Positions 49,358 to 57,851 of a stretch of DNA of 64,000 nt are shown in pieces. The stretch comes from Chloroflexi bacterium UBA4736 (GTDB taxonomy: Bacteria; Chloroflexota; Dormibacteria; Dormibacterales; Dormibacteraceae): positions 124,080 to 188,079 of the forward strand of contig DHIW01000104.1 in NCBI GenBank assembly GCA_002404015.1, in the 5' to 3' direction. The notes beneath the pieces were generated by a model. That model worked only from the letters and a program-made list of their open reading frames with translations. It had not been told where the DNA came from and ran no database searches. The position numbers were made by a program, and so were the translations under genes. Numbering within the stretch: position 1 is the first letter of the stretch; every line of letters starts with the position of its first letter.

Positions 49358-49963
49358 GTGAGCAGCCTGCTGGCGGGTCTCGCGGCCGGTTTTGCGATCG
49401 CGGCCTCGCCCGGCCCCATCTCGTTCCTGACCGTCCGGCGCACGCTGGAGCGCGGCTGGTCTAGCGGACTCGCCTCCGGCTTCGGGGTCGCCACCGCTGA
49501 CGCGATCTACGCCGCCCTCGCGGCGTTCGGCGTCGCCGCCGTCACCTCGGTCCTTAACGGCCAGCGGCGCTGGTTCGAGCTGGTCGGCGGGCTGGCGCTT
49601 GTGCTGCTCGGCGCCCGCTCGGCCCTGCGGCCGCCCGCGCTGGGCTCAGACGCGGCCCCGGCCGGCCCCGCCGGCCTGGCGACGATGTACGTGTCCATGG
49701 TCGGGCTGACCCTGGCCAACCCGCCCACGATCCTTTCGTTTGCCGCGGTTTTCGCCGGGCTGGGCGTGGTCGCCCCCTACCCGCTGCTGCTGGTTGTGGG
49801 AGTCATGCTCGGCTCTGCGCTCTGGTGGCTGCTGGTCACCGGGGTCGCGGCCCTGGTGCGGCGCCGGATCGAGCCAATAGCGCGCCGGATCGCACTCGGC
49901 TCCGGGCTGCTCGTGGCCGGCTTCGGCGCGGCGGCCATCCTGACCGCTCTCTTCAAAAACTGA
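49358..49963 (+). CDS. LysE-family exporter
   Basis: A 201-residue protein of six helices in the RhtB/LysE family. The typical opening is GLAAGFAIAASPGPISFLTVRRTLERG, followed by GLASGFGVATADAIYA, and NPPTILSFAAVFAGLG in the middle. Members export amino acids or related metabolites. GTG 49358 follows the ligase stop by 12 bases and is probably co-transcribed with it. Confidence 0.9.
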   Translation: MSSLLAGLAAGFAIAASPGPISFLTVRRTLERGWSSGLASGFGVATADAIYAALAAFGVAAVTSVLNGQRRWFELVGGLALVLLGARSALRPPALGSDAAPAGPAGLATMYVSMVGLTLANPPTILSFAAVFAGLGVVAPYPLLLVVGVMLGSALWWLLVTGVAALVRRRIEPIARRIALGSGLLVAGFGAAAILTALFKN

Positions 49964-49988
49964 CGACCGACCTGAAGGCGCCTGCCCG

Positions 49989-50876
49989 TCAGGCGGTGCT
50001 CCTCTTCGCCTTGGTGGAGTAGCGGGCATGGTGGCGGTGGATGACGTGCACCGCGCGGGAGACCGCGAAGGCGACGTCCCCGTCCGTGGGGTAGAGGATG
50101 CTGGGCCCGGCGATGACGCCGCGAACCTGAGAGTGGCCCAGAGCCTCCCACCACCTCTCGAGGTTCTCCACGCTCGGCTCGCCGCCAGAGATGATCGTGG
50201 GGAGGGTCGTCGCGGCCAGGATCGGCTCGAGGGGGTCGATGATAGGCACCTGCAGCCACGTGTAGGCCGAGCTGTTGCCCAGGCCGGCGGCCACCGCCAT
50301 CGAGCGGATCAAGAACTCGGCTTCCATCGGCGTGGTCTGGACCTCGACCAGGGCCGGCCGCTCGCACCAGGCGAGGTGGTTAACGGCCTCGGCGACGGCG
50401 GCCATCCGCTCCGGCGTGGAGGGGTCGAGATCGTCGATCCGGAGGTGCATCCGGCCGCCGTCAAGGTTGGCCGTCTCGATGGCGTCCGCCGTGTAGGCCG
50501 TGAAGCCGCCGTGGTACTGCAGGTCGGAGCCCGCCAGGCCACCCGGGTTCATGGATCCGATGACCAACCGGCGGTCCAGGGCGCCCAGCAGCGCCAGGTC
50601 GTCGACGACGTCGGGGGTGGCTACGATCCCCGCCACGCCCGGGTCCTGCAGGGCGGTGATGATCCGGCGCAGGAACTCGCCCCGGTTGGCCATCGCCGAG
50701 TAGTCGTCGCCGGCCTCGATCACGCCCCGCGCCGGCGCGTCAGCCGAGATCAGCAGGATGGGCCCGCGGTACTCGTCGAGGGGGCGGCGCCGGCGGGCGG
50801 CCAGTGCCTGGCGGATCAGCCGGGGCTGGGTGGCGCGGGTGTCGGACAGCAGCGCGATGGGGTCGAGTTGTTCCAC
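49989..50876 (-). CDS. Cgl0159-like (beta/alpha)8 aldolase-type protein
   Basis: A 295-residue protein similar in form to the Cgl0159 family of TIM-barrel proteins found in inositol-degradation clusters of actinobacteria. It has ILLISADAPARGVIEAGDDY, ALLGALDRRLVIGSMNPGGLAGS, HLRIDDLDPSTPERMA and VIAGPSILYPTDGDVA. GTG 50876 has GGAG 11 bases upstream. The adjacent minus-strand gene encodes a methylmalonate-semialdehyde dehydrogenase, the other end of the inositol pathway, supporting an aldolase role on deoxy-keto-gluconate-type substrates (inferred). No iolB, iolC or iolD is visible here. Confidence 0.8.
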   Translation of the reverse strand: MEQLDPIALLSDTRATQPRLIRQALAARRRRPLDEYRGPILLISADAPARGVIEAGDDYSAMANRGEFLRRIITALQDPGVAGIVATPDVVDDLALLGALDRRLVIGSMNPGGLAGSDLQYHGGFTAYTADAIETANLDGGRMHLRIDDLDPSTPERMAAVAEAVNHLAWCERPALVEVQTTPMEAEFLIRSMAVAAGLGNSSAYTWLQVPIIDPLEPILAATTLPTIISGGEPSVENLERWWEALGHSQVRGVIAGPSILYPTDGDVAFAVSRAVHVIHRHHARYSTKAKRSTA

Positions 50877-51021
50877 TACAGCATCTCCGGGAGGGCGACC
50901 TCGAGCACTGCGGTGATTTTGACACTCCCACGGGATATTGGGGGAACCAATCCATCGGACACCGCCATGTGGTGGTTGTCGGCCACCGCGGAACGTCGAT
51001 ACTTGCGCCCGAGCGGTGCCG

Positions 51022-52458
51022 TCACCAGCGGCTGACGAGCACCTTCTTTCGCGTGTAGAAGTCGAGGCCGTCGGTTCCGTGGATGTGCAGGTCGCCGTAG
51101 AAGGAGCTCTTCCAGCCGCTGAACGGGTAGAAGGCGAAGGGCTGGGCGGTGCCGACGTTGACCCCGACCATGCCGGCCTCGACCCGCTCCCGGAACTGGC
51201 GGGCGGCGTGGCCGCTGCGGGTGAAGATGACCGCCATGTTGCCGTACGACATGCGGTTGGCGCGCGCGATCGCCCGGTCAAGGTCCTGCTCGCTGCTGAC
51301 GCTCAGGACCGGGCCGAAGATCTCCTCCTTGCCCACGGTCATCGCGGCGCTGACATTGTCCAGCACGGTGGGGCCCAGGAAGAAACCCTGGCGCTCCAGG
51401 TGGCCGCGGCCGTCGGCCGCGATCGTGGCGCCTTCGGTAACGCCGCGGTCGATGTAGTCGAGGACCTTCTGGCGATGCTCAGCGCGGATCAGCGGCCCGA
51501 CCTGGACCCCGGGCTCGTCGCCGGGCCCCACCTTCAGCTTGGCCGCCTGGTCCGTGAGCGCCTCCATGAGCTCGCCGTGGATCTTGCCGACGGCGACCGC
51601 GGCCGAGACGGCCAGGCAGCGCTCGCCGGCGTTGCCGAAGGCGCTGTTCAGGATGGCCGGGACCGCGCTGTCAAGGTCGGCGTCCGGCATCACGATCGTG
51701 TGGTTCTTGGCCCCGCCGGCGGCCTGGACGCGCTTCTGGTGCCTGGCCGCCTGCTCGTAGACGTAGCGGGCGATCGGCTCGCTGCCCACGAAGCTGATGG
51801 CCCGGATCCGGGGCTCCTCGAGCAGCCCGTCCACGACCTCCTTGGCTCCGTGGACCACGTTGAGGACACCCTCCGGGAAGCCCGCCTCCAGGAAGATCTC
51901 CGCCAGCTTGTTCATTCCGAGAGGGGTCCGCTCGGATGGCTTCATGACGAACGTGTTGCCGGCCACGATGGCGAGCGGGAACATCCAGAGCGGGATCATC
52001 ACGGGGAAGTTGAAGGGCGTGATCCCGCCCACCACGCCGACCGGGAAGCGATACACGTCCTGATCCACGTCGCCAGAGACATTCCGTAGGGTGCGGCCCT
52101 GGAGGAGGGTGGGTGCGCCGCACGCAAAGTCCACGACCTCGATCCCGCGCCGGGTCTCGCCACGGGCCTCGTCCAGCGTCTTGCCGTGGTGGCGGGTGAT
52201 GATTGCCGCCAGCTTCTCGAAGTCGCGCTCCAGCAGCTGCTTGTAGCGGAACATCAGCTGGACGCGCTCGGTCAGGGAGGTCCGAGACCAGCTCTCGTAC
52301 GCCTTTTCGGCGTAGTCGGTAGCCTTCCGAACCTCCTCTTTGGAGGAGAGCGGGACCTGCTCTATGACCTCGCCCGTGGCGGGGTTGAAAACAGGCAGCG
52401 TGTCAGCGTCCGGGCGGCTCCAGGCAGGGCCGATCAGGTTCGGGATCATTCCCGACAT
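51022..52458 (-). CDS. mmsA: CoA-acylating methylmalonate-semialdehyde dehydrogenase
   Basis: A 478-residue ALDH-superfamily enzyme converting (methyl)malonate semialdehyde to acetyl- or propionyl-CoA with NAD. Characteristic are VVGGITPFNFPVMIPLWMFP, AGNTFVMKPSERTPL, the AAGGAKNH segment and the catalytic Cys in NAGERCLAVSAAV, close to MmsA/IolA enzymes. The C-terminal SFYGDLHIHGTDGLDFYT is also typical. It is the upstream gene of the Cgl0159-like protein (about 145 bp apart), which suggests inositol or valine catabolism. Confidence 0.93.
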   Translation of the reverse strand: MSGMIPNLIGPAWSRPDADTLPVFNPATGEVIEQVPLSSKEEVRKATDYAEKAYESWSRTSLTERVQLMFRYKQLLERDFEKLAAIITRHHGKTLDEARGETRRGIEVVDFACGAPTLLQGRTLRNVSGDVDQDVYRFPVGVVGGITPFNFPVMIPLWMFPLAIVAGNTFVMKPSERTPLGMNKLAEIFLEAGFPEGVLNVVHGAKEVVDGLLEEPRIRAISFVGSEPIARYVYEQAARHQKRVQAAGGAKNHTIVMPDADLDSAVPAILNSAFGNAGERCLAVSAAVAVGKIHGELMEALTDQAAKLKVGPGDEPGVQVGPLIRAEHRQKVLDYIDRGVTEGATIAADGRGHLERQGFFLGPTVLDNVSAAMTVGKEEIFGPVLSVSSEQDLDRAIARANRMSYGNMAVIFTRSGHAARQFRERVEAGMVGVNVGTAQPFAFYPFSGWKSSFYGDLHIHGTDGLDFYTRKKVLVSRW

Positions 52459-52491
52459 TCTGGCCCGTGCTACGCCACGACCGGCCGGGGA

Positions 52492-52935
52492 CTATGCGCC
52501 CCCGCTGTCGCCGCCCTTGTGCTTGCCCGAGTCCATCTGGACGTTGCCGTTGAGGGTGGCGCCGTCCTCGATCACCAGGCGGGCGATCTTGACGTTGCCG
52601 TTCACGCTCCCTGAACCGGCGATGATGAGCTTGCCCCGCGCGGTGACGTCCCCGTTCACGTTCCCGCGCACGTTGACGTTCTTGCCCTCGATCCGGGCGT
52701 CCACGTTGGAGTCACCTTCGATCCGGACATCGCCCGTCGAGGACACCTCGCCCTGGACGGTGCTGCCCTGGATGCGGACGTCGCTCTCCGTCGTGAGCTT
52801 GCCCTCCAGGCGGTCCTTGGGGCCAAGGACAATCGGTGAACCGGCCCCGTTGGCCGGTGGTTCGGGACGGCCGCGGTGACTCTTCACCTGGTGCTCCTCA
52901 CCGTTCTCGGTCGGGGTCTCGGTCTGTACTTCCAT
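52492..52935 (-). CDS. Bactofilin (polymer-forming cytoskeletal protein)
   Basis: A 147-residue bactofilin: a disordered N-terminus, then a right-handed beta-helix made of repeating rungs (KLTTESDVRIQGSTVQGEV, GDVRIEGDSNVDARIEG, VNVRGNVNGDVTARGKLII, GSVNGNVKIARLVIEDGAT) and a charged tail. Such proteins self-assemble into nucleotide-free filaments at membranes. ATG 52935 is chosen with GGAG 9 bases upstream. It lies immediately after the dehydrogenase gene region but is transcribed on its own, divergent from a methyltransferase. Confidence 0.92.
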   Translation of the reverse strand: MEVQTETPTENGEEHQVKSHRGRPEPPANGAGSPIVLGPKDRLEGKLTTESDVRIQGSTVQGEVSSTGDVRIEGDSNVDARIEGKNVNVRGNVNGDVTARGKLIIAGSGSVNGNVKIARLVIEDGATLNGNVQMDSGKHKGGDSGGA

Positions 52936-53040
52936 ACTTCCCACTCCATGCCATGCCGGGATTTTCGACGCCCATCGGGCTACACAGCGACCGTGCGCGG
53001 TGGGGCCAAGGGTAGGATCTTAGGCCAAGACGTCCCGACC

Positions 53041-53880
53041 TTGCCGCACTCAAAGACTCCTTCTTACCGGGACCTGGCCATCGCGTTCTTCGATTCCGTC
53101 GCGCCTGAGTACGACTCCTGGGCCGGCGGCCTCCATGCCCGGGTGGCCGGGCGCCTGGCCGAGCTGGCGGATCCCCAGCCCGGCCAGTCCGTGCTCGACG
53201 TGGGAACCGGGACGGGGCTCGTCGCCCTGCAGCTCGGGCGGAGCGTCGGCCGCCGCGGCCAGGTGGTCGGAGTCGACCTCTCGGAGAAGATGCTGGCGGT
53301 GGCGCGCTGGCGCTCGCTCAGGAACACGAGGCTCCTGGCGATGGACGCCGACCGGCTTGTCTTTCGGGACGCCTCGTTCGACTTGGTTACATTCGGCGAC
53401 GTGCTGGGCTACCTGGACGACCCGCTGGTCTCGCTGGAGGAGGCCAGGCGAATCCTCCGGCCGGAGGGCCGGATCGCCATCTCGGTGAGGCGGCGATCCC
53501 TCAACACCGAGGCCCAGGAGGTCTTCTACCGGCTGCTCGACGAGCTGATCCCGGAGCTGCCGCTCACGATTCCCCTGTCGCATCCAGACCTAGAGCGACT
53601 GGGGGAGACCGAGTCGATCACCGAGCTGCTGGACACCGCCGGCTTCGGGGAGCCCCAGCTCATGACGATGGTCACGGGCGCGCGCCTGGAGGGCCCCGCC
53701 TCCTGGGTCGGTTTGATGAGGGGCGCAGGTCCCCGGCCCCATGCCCTCATCGGGACCATGGGCCCGGCCCTTCGGCAGCAGTTCGAGCACTTCGTGGGCC
53801 GGGAGATGGCGAAGCTGGGCGAGGACGCCTTCCACTACCACGAGGCGTTCACCTTCGCCACTGCCCGCGCCCCGGGCTAG
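53041..53880 (+). CDS. Class I SAM-dependent methyltransferase
   Basis: A 279-residue Rossmann-like methyltransferase. SAM motif I is SVLDVGTGTGLVALQLG, the acidic residue follows in VVGVDLSEKML, and motif II lies in DLVTFGDVLGYLDDP. The C-terminal cap (LPLTIPLSHPDLERLGETES) probably sets substrate choice. TTG 53041 is preferred since homology begins there; earlier GTG and ATG codons would add a Gly/Arg-rich extension of doubtful value. Acceptor unknown (quinone- or small-molecule-type enzymes share this form). Confidence 0.82.
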   Translation: MPHSKTPSYRDLAIAFFDSVAPEYDSWAGGLHARVAGRLAELADPQPGQSVLDVGTGTGLVALQLGRSVGRRGQVVGVDLSEKMLAVARWRSLRNTRLLAMDADRLVFRDASFDLVTFGDVLGYLDDPLVSLEEARRILRPEGRIAISVRRRSLNTEAQEVFYRLLDELIPELPLTIPLSHPDLERLGETESITELLDTAGFGEPQLMTMVTGARLEGPASWVGLMRGAGPRPHALIGTMGPALRQQFEHFVGREMAKLGEDAFHYHEAFTFATARAPG

Positions 53881-53902
53881 CAGGCCGCGCCCGGTTGCGG
53901 AC

Positions 53903-54709
53903 CTAACTACCCGTCCAGGTGGGCTTCCGCTTGCCCAGGAATGCTTCGACCCCCTCCTTGAAGTCGTGGCTCATGTAGGCCTGGACAACCAGGTCGTGCC
54001 CCCCGTCCTTGGGTGCCATCTGCTCGCGGATCCGGCGCAGCGCCTCCTTGGTCGTCGCCAGCGTGAGCGGCGCCTGGCCGGCCAGGGTCCGGGCCAGCTC
54101 CTCTGCCCGCACCGGCAGCGAATCCTCGTCCGGCGTCACCTCGTTCAGCCAGCCGATCGCCCGAGCCTCGTCGGCCTCGACCAGGCGCGAGGTGAAAATG
54201 ATGTCCTTGACGCGGGCCGGGCCGACCAGGACCGATAGCCTGACGAAGTTGCCCATCGACAGCGTGTTGCCGAGCGTCCTGGCAATCGGGAAACCGAAGC
54301 GCGTGGAGGGAGAGCCGATCCGCATGTCGCAGGCGGAGGCGATCCCGGCGCCGCCCCCTGTGCACGCGCCCTGGATGGCGGCGACGGTCGGCACCCGGAC
54401 CGCCTCCAGCGCGTTGAGCACGCGGTCCATGCGGCCCTCGTAGTCGAGGGCGTCCTGCTCCGTCTCGAACGCGCGGAACTGGGAGATATCGGTGCCGGCG
54501 GCGAACGCCTTGCCACCGGCGCCGGCGAACACGATCACCTTGATCGAGCGGTCCCGGTTGGCCTCCACCGAGATGTCGTGCACCGCCTCGTACATGGCGA
54601 AGGTCAGCGCGTTGCGAGCCTGCGGCCGGTTGAACGTGACCCAGGCCAGCTCGCCTTCGTCCCCACGCCGCTCGAACTGGATCTCGTCGGTCTTCAGCTC
54701 GATCGTCAT
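53903..54709 (-). CDS. Crotonase-family protein lacking both hydratase glutamates
   Basis: A 268-residue enoyl-CoA hydratase/isomerase-fold protein: VTFNRPQARNALTFAMYEAV, the oxyanion region FAAGTDISQF, and AIQGACTGGGAGIASACDMRIG. In true hydratases Glu residues follow GGG (GGGLE) and occur in the FGLPE segment; here they read GGGAG and FGFPIA, so water addition is unlikely and another crotonase reaction (for example hydrolysis, isomerisation or decarboxylation) is probable. ATG 54709 overlaps the stop of the CoA-transferase gene (ATGA), placing both in one operon handling the same CoA ester. Confidence 0.85.
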   Translation of the reverse strand: MTIELKTDEIQFERRGDEGELAWVTFNRPQARNALTFAMYEAVHDISVEANRDRSIKVIVFAGAGGKAFAAGTDISQFRAFETEQDALDYEGRMDRVLNALEAVRVPTVAAIQGACTGGGAGIASACDMRIGSPSTRFGFPIARTLGNTLSMGNFVRLSVLVGPARVKDIIFTSRLVEADEARAIGWLNEVTPDEDSLPVRAEELARTLAGQAPLTLATTKEALRRIREQMAPKDGGHDLVVQAYMSHDFKEGVEAFLGKRKPTWTGS

Positions 54710-55905
54710 GGCCTGACTATGATCCCCGAGCTCGCCAGCCGCTCCACGTCGGCCGCCGAGTAGCCCAGCTCGTCCAGGACCTCGGCCGAGTGCTCGCCCA
54801 GGAGGGGACCGGCGTGGTCGCGGACCACCGCCGTCGCGGCGAACCGCATCGGCGAGCCGAGCTGCTCGACGGCGCCCAGCGTAGTGTGGGGCGCCTTCCA
54901 GAAGAAGTCGCGGGCCGCCAGGTGCTGGTCCCGGAAGACCTGGCCGTAGTCCTGGATCGCCCCGCAGGGAACCCCCGCCTCCTGCAGGGCCGCGATCCAG
55001 TGGGCCATCGGCCGCCCCGCGGTGACCTCCTCGATCATGGGGATCAGCAGCGGCCGGTTGCGGTGTCGCGAAGGATTGTCCGCGAACCGTTCGTCCGCCA
55101 CCCACTCCGGGTGTCCGAGGACTCTGCAAAACGACTCCCAGTTCCGGATCGAGGTGGCGCCGACCGTGAAGTACCCGTCGGCAGCCCGGATCGCTTGGTA
55201 GGGGGCGGAGGTCTGGTGGGCCGAGCCCAGCGGCCCCGGGATCTCCCCCGTCGCGAAGAACTTGCCCGCCTCCCAGACCGCCAGCGAGACGCCGGCCTCG
55301 AACAGGCAGACGTCGATGAACTGCCCCCGCCCGTCCCTCTCCCTCGCTCGAAGCGCGGAGACCGCGGCCAGCGCCCCGTAGAGAGCGCACACGAGGTCCG
55401 CCACCGGTACCCCGACCTTGACCGGGTCGCCGCCCGGCTCTCCGGTGATCGACATGAGTCCGCTCATCCCCTGGGCCATGATGTCCAGTCCCGCGAGCTG
55501 CGAGTAGGGCCCGGACTGCCCCCACCCCGAGGCCGCCACGTACACGAGCATCGGGTTCAGGGCGGAGAGCGTGGCGTAGTCCAGCTCCAGGTCCGTCATG
55601 GTTCCCGGCCGCAGGTTCTCTACCACCACGTCCGCGGTCGCGGCGAGCCGGCGGAACACCTCCTTGCCTTTCGGGGTCTTCAGGTCGAGGGCCAGCGAGC
55701 GCTTGTTCCGGTTCAGCCTCACAAAGTTGGACGATTCGCCGTCCAGGAACGGCCCCGTCTTGCGGACCTCGTCGCCGCCGGCCGCCGGCGACTCGACCTT
55801 GATGACGTCCGCGCCCAGGTCGGCCAGCTGCATCGCGCAGAAAGGGCCGGCCATGTAGTTGCCGACCTCCACCACGCGCACGCCGGCTAGCGGCGGGCTC
55901 GGCAT
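54706..55905 (-). CDS. CaiB/BaiF (family III) CoA-transferase
   Basis: A 399-residue enzyme transferring CoA between carboxylates. It begins with LAGVRVVEVGNYMAGPFCAMQLADLGADVIKVE (in parts), and has NKRSLALDLKTPKGK and the catalytic Asp in SQLAGLDIMAQGMSGLM. The C-terminal domain (FCRVLGHPEWVADERFA) is also typical of formyl-CoA transferase-like members. It pairs with the crotonase-like protein for activation and conversion of an unknown acid, as in carnitine or bile-acid pathways. Confidence 0.93.
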   Translation of the reverse strand: MPSPPLAGVRVVEVGNYMAGPFCAMQLADLGADVIKVESPAAGGDEVRKTGPFLDGESSNFVRLNRNKRSLALDLKTPKGKEVFRRLAATADVVVENLRPGTMTDLELDYATLSALNPMLVYVAASGWGQSGPYSQLAGLDIMAQGMSGLMSITGEPGGDPVKVGVPVADLVCALYGALAAVSALRARERDGRGQFIDVCLFEAGVSLAVWEAGKFFATGEIPGPLGSAHQTSAPYQAIRAADGYFTVGATSIRNWESFCRVLGHPEWVADERFADNPSRHRNRPLLIPMIEEVTAGRPMAHWIAALQEAGVPCGAIQDYGQVFRDQHLAARDFFWKAPHTTLGAVEQLGSPMRFAATAVVRDHAGPLLGEHSAEVLDELGYSAADVERLASSGIIVRP

Positions 55906-56055
55906 AGTGGCTCCACTAGGCTGAAAAGGCTACTCGCCCGAGGCGTCTCCCATGATGGCCGCAGGGTCCGCCGCACTGCCCTCGCCACCATGGTCAGGCT
56001 GGCGCTGGTCGCCGGCGCAGGGTACGGCTCGCGCCCGCCCCCGACTTCGCGGGGG

Positions 56056-56256
56056 TTAGCTGCCGGCCGTCCTCCGCATCCCCGCCGGCGGGGTGACGAT
56101 GGTGGTCTCGCCGCCTTTGCTGAGGGGGCTCTCGCCGACCTTCTGGTCCCACATCTGAACCAGCTTCTCCCGCCTCCGAACACCGTGCTCGGGGTCGAAG
56201 AAATAGGCCAGAGCGGCCCCCGCGCCGACCAGTACCAGCGTCCTCGTTAGTCTCAT
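56056..56256 (-). CDS. Small membrane-anchored protein (YFFDPEHG type)
   Basis: A 66-residue protein with one helix (LVLVGAGAALAYFFDPE) followed by HGVRRREKLVQMWDQKVGE. The motif of a helix ending in YF-DP-xG-RRR is common in short envelope proteins of soil bacteria, of unknown role. ATG 56256 is chosen as the start of the helix-containing segment. No operon partner is obvious. Confidence 0.65.
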   Translation of the reverse strand: MRLTRTLVLVGAGAALAYFFDPEHGVRRREKLVQMWDQKVGESPLSKGGETTIVTPPAGMRRTAGS

Positions 56257-56302
56257 GAGACCAGTCTGACAGGCGGTTCGGCACTCGGCCAGCAAGGGAT
56301 CA

Positions 56303-56458
56303 CTAGGCGCGGCCCCCGGTGCCCCGTGAAATTCGCGCGTCCTCGTCGGGGTTCATAGACTGCAGCGTCACAAACCTCTTGAGGGTGGGCAGGAGCCGGT
56401 TCTGCAGTTCCTTGCGGGATGTCATCCAGATGAATTCGGGCTCGGTGAAGGGGAACAT
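56303..56458 (-). CDS. 51-aa conserved-looking small protein
   Basis: A short gene (MFPFTEPEFIW..., ending with acidic/basic segment NPDEDARISRGTGGRA). It has an excellent GAGGAG ribosome-binding site 6 bases before the ATG and a promoter-like AT-rich spacer in front. No family is recognised; composition is soluble with aromatic residues at the N-terminus. It is divergent from the CGNR regulator gene, 96 bp apart, which may control it. Confidence 0.65.
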   Translation of the reverse strand: MFPFTEPEFIWMTSRKELQNRLLPTLKRFVTLQSMNPDEDARISRGTGGRA

Positions 56459-56464
56459 CAGCAA

Positions 56465-56554
56465 CTCCTCAACATAACCAGTGAATAGTGATTACCAGTT
56501 AGTATAACCCGTAAACACTGTTTGAGGGTGAGTTATTCGCGGTAGACTTCAGCT
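56465..56554. promoter_or_regulatory. AT-rich divergent promoter region with repeated CCAGT/CAGTG elements
   Basis: This spacer is unusually AT-rich for the window. It holds two CCAGT motifs, a CAGTG...CACTG pair, TATAAC (plus strand) and TATACT (minus strand) hexamers. For the CGNR gene a TAGACT -10 box (56543-56548) ends 6 bases before the GTG with TTTGAG 16 bases upstream. Likely operator region of both flanking genes. Confidence 0.5.
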
Positions 56555-57130
56555 GTGGCCAACCCGGCTCCCGGCCAGTTGAAGCTGGTCCAGGACTTCG
56601 TCAACTCGACCGACCTGATGGACGGCACCGACGAGATCGCCCAGCCCAGCGCGCTGGCGGAGTGGCTGCGGCAGCGCGGGCTGATCGACCCCGCCGCCGA
56701 GCTGGCCGGCCCCGATGTCGAACATGCGCTGGCCATCCGGGAGGCTTTGCGGCGCCTGCTCCAGGCCAACAACGGAGCCCCCGTCTACCCGGTGGACCTG
56801 GCCACGCTGAACCGGGCTGCCGCCGAAAGCGCCCTCCGCCCCCGCTTCCTGCCCGACCGCAGCGTGAGGCTCGAGCCGGAGGCGGCTGGGGTGGCGGGCG
56901 CCCTGGGCCGCGTCCTGGGGATCGCGACCTCGGCCATGGCCGATGGCAGCTGGGCCCAGCTCAAGGTGTGCGCCGACCGTGCCTGCGCGTGGGCGTTCTG
57001 GGACAAGTCCAAGAACCACTCCGGTCATTGGTGCCGGATGGGCTCCTGCGGCAACCGGGCCAAGGCCCGGCGCTATCGCGAGCGCCGTCGCTCAGGTGAC
57101 GAGCTCGGAGAAGGCGCTCTCGACGGGTGA
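56555..57130 (+). CDS. CGNR zinc-finger regulator (ABATE domain)
   Basis: A 191-residue regulator. The N-terminal ABATE (stress-induced) domain starts with LKLVQDFVNSTDLMDGTDEI and the C-terminal zinc finger is CADRACAWAFWDKSKNHSGHWC...SCGNRAKARRYRER, the defining CGNR sequence (broken here). Family members are DNA-binding regulators of unknown ligand. The GTG start has a -10 box 6 bases upstream, so it may be leaderless. Its 3' end overlaps the convergent gene by 39 bp. Confidence 0.9.
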   Translation: MANPAPGQLKLVQDFVNSTDLMDGTDEIAQPSALAEWLRQRGLIDPAAELAGPDVEHALAIREALRRLLQANNGAPVYPVDLATLNRAAAESALRPRFLPDRSVRLEPEAAGVAGALGRVLGIATSAMADGSWAQLKVCADRACAWAFWDKSKNHSGHWCRMGSCGNRAKARRYRERRRSGDELGEGALDG

Positions 57131-57775
57131 CTGGCGGGGGATGACATCGGAGCTGCTCGAGGCCCCGTGGACCTCGATGGCCGCCTCCGGGTCTACACAG
57201 AGAGCGAGCACCTCGCCGGCGTCCCGACCCAACGCCCGCGACTCGGTCGTGAACGCCCCGGTGACCTCGCCCCGGTTGAGCATGACAACGCCTCCGCCGG
57301 CCGCCGCCCGCACGCTCAGGCAGCCCGTGAAGCCCTGGGCCCGAAGGAAGTCGAGCAGCCCGTCGCCCTTCACCCAGGAGGCGTACAGGGGCGGATACAT
57401 CGCCTCCCCGGAAGCCAGGTGATGGAGGCCGTCGATGAGCTCGCTGTCCAGGCTGACGACGTCCAGCACGCCGGCGCCGTCGTCGACCAGTCGGCGGATG
57501 GCTGTGAGCGCAGCTTCGCCGCGCTGGAGCCGGCCGCCCTCCCGGTGCAGGCAGTCGACCGCCTTCCCGTTGCGCAGCAGCACGATGCCGTTGGTGTTGG
57601 GCGCGACCAGGCGAACATAGCCCGAGGCGCCCAGTTCGCCGAGCGTCTGCAGCAGGCGGTCGAAGGCGATGAACTTGGAGGTCAGGGACTCGTAGAGGGG
57701 GATGCCGAAAGGCAGTGGCAAAGCCTCCTCGTCGGCGTCCGCCGGGCGGCTTTTCAGGTCGAGAGGATCTGGCAT
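57092..57775 (-). CDS. Hypothetical protein, DUF4388-like
   Basis: A 227-residue soluble protein. Residues about 28-90 (ESLTSKFIAFDRLLQTLGEL, SGYVRLVAPNTNGIVLLRNG, KAVDCLHREGGRLQRGEAAL) resemble DUF4388/PATAN-type modules, which are found in regulatory proteins of two-component and gliding systems. A second similar repeat occurs at about 140-205 (FLRAQGFTGCLSVRAAAGGG, VVMLNRGEVTGAFTTE), so the protein seems to hold two related copies. No catalytic motif is visible. Similarity is judged by eye. Confidence 0.65.
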   Translation of the reverse strand: MPDPLDLKSRPADADEEALPLPFGIPLYESLTSKFIAFDRLLQTLGELGASGYVRLVAPNTNGIVLLRNGKAVDCLHREGGRLQRGEAALTAIRRLVDDGAGVLDVVSLDSELIDGLHHLASGEAMYPPLYASWVKGDGLLDFLRAQGFTGCLSVRAAAGGGVVMLNRGEVTGAFTTESRALGRDAGEVLALCVDPEAAIEVHGASSSSDVIPRQSPVESAFSELVT

Positions 57776-57851
57776 AGCCTCACAGTCATCGCACAGTCGA
57801 CCCGCTCGGCGCAAACCGCGTAAGGGCCTGGGCGGGCCGGAAACCGCCGAA

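Noticed and set aside
50877..51281. N-terminal extension of the Cgl0159-like protein
   Set aside because: The extension is Ser/Ala/Arg-rich antisense of the dehydrogenase gene; GTG 50876 has a proper ribosome-binding site.
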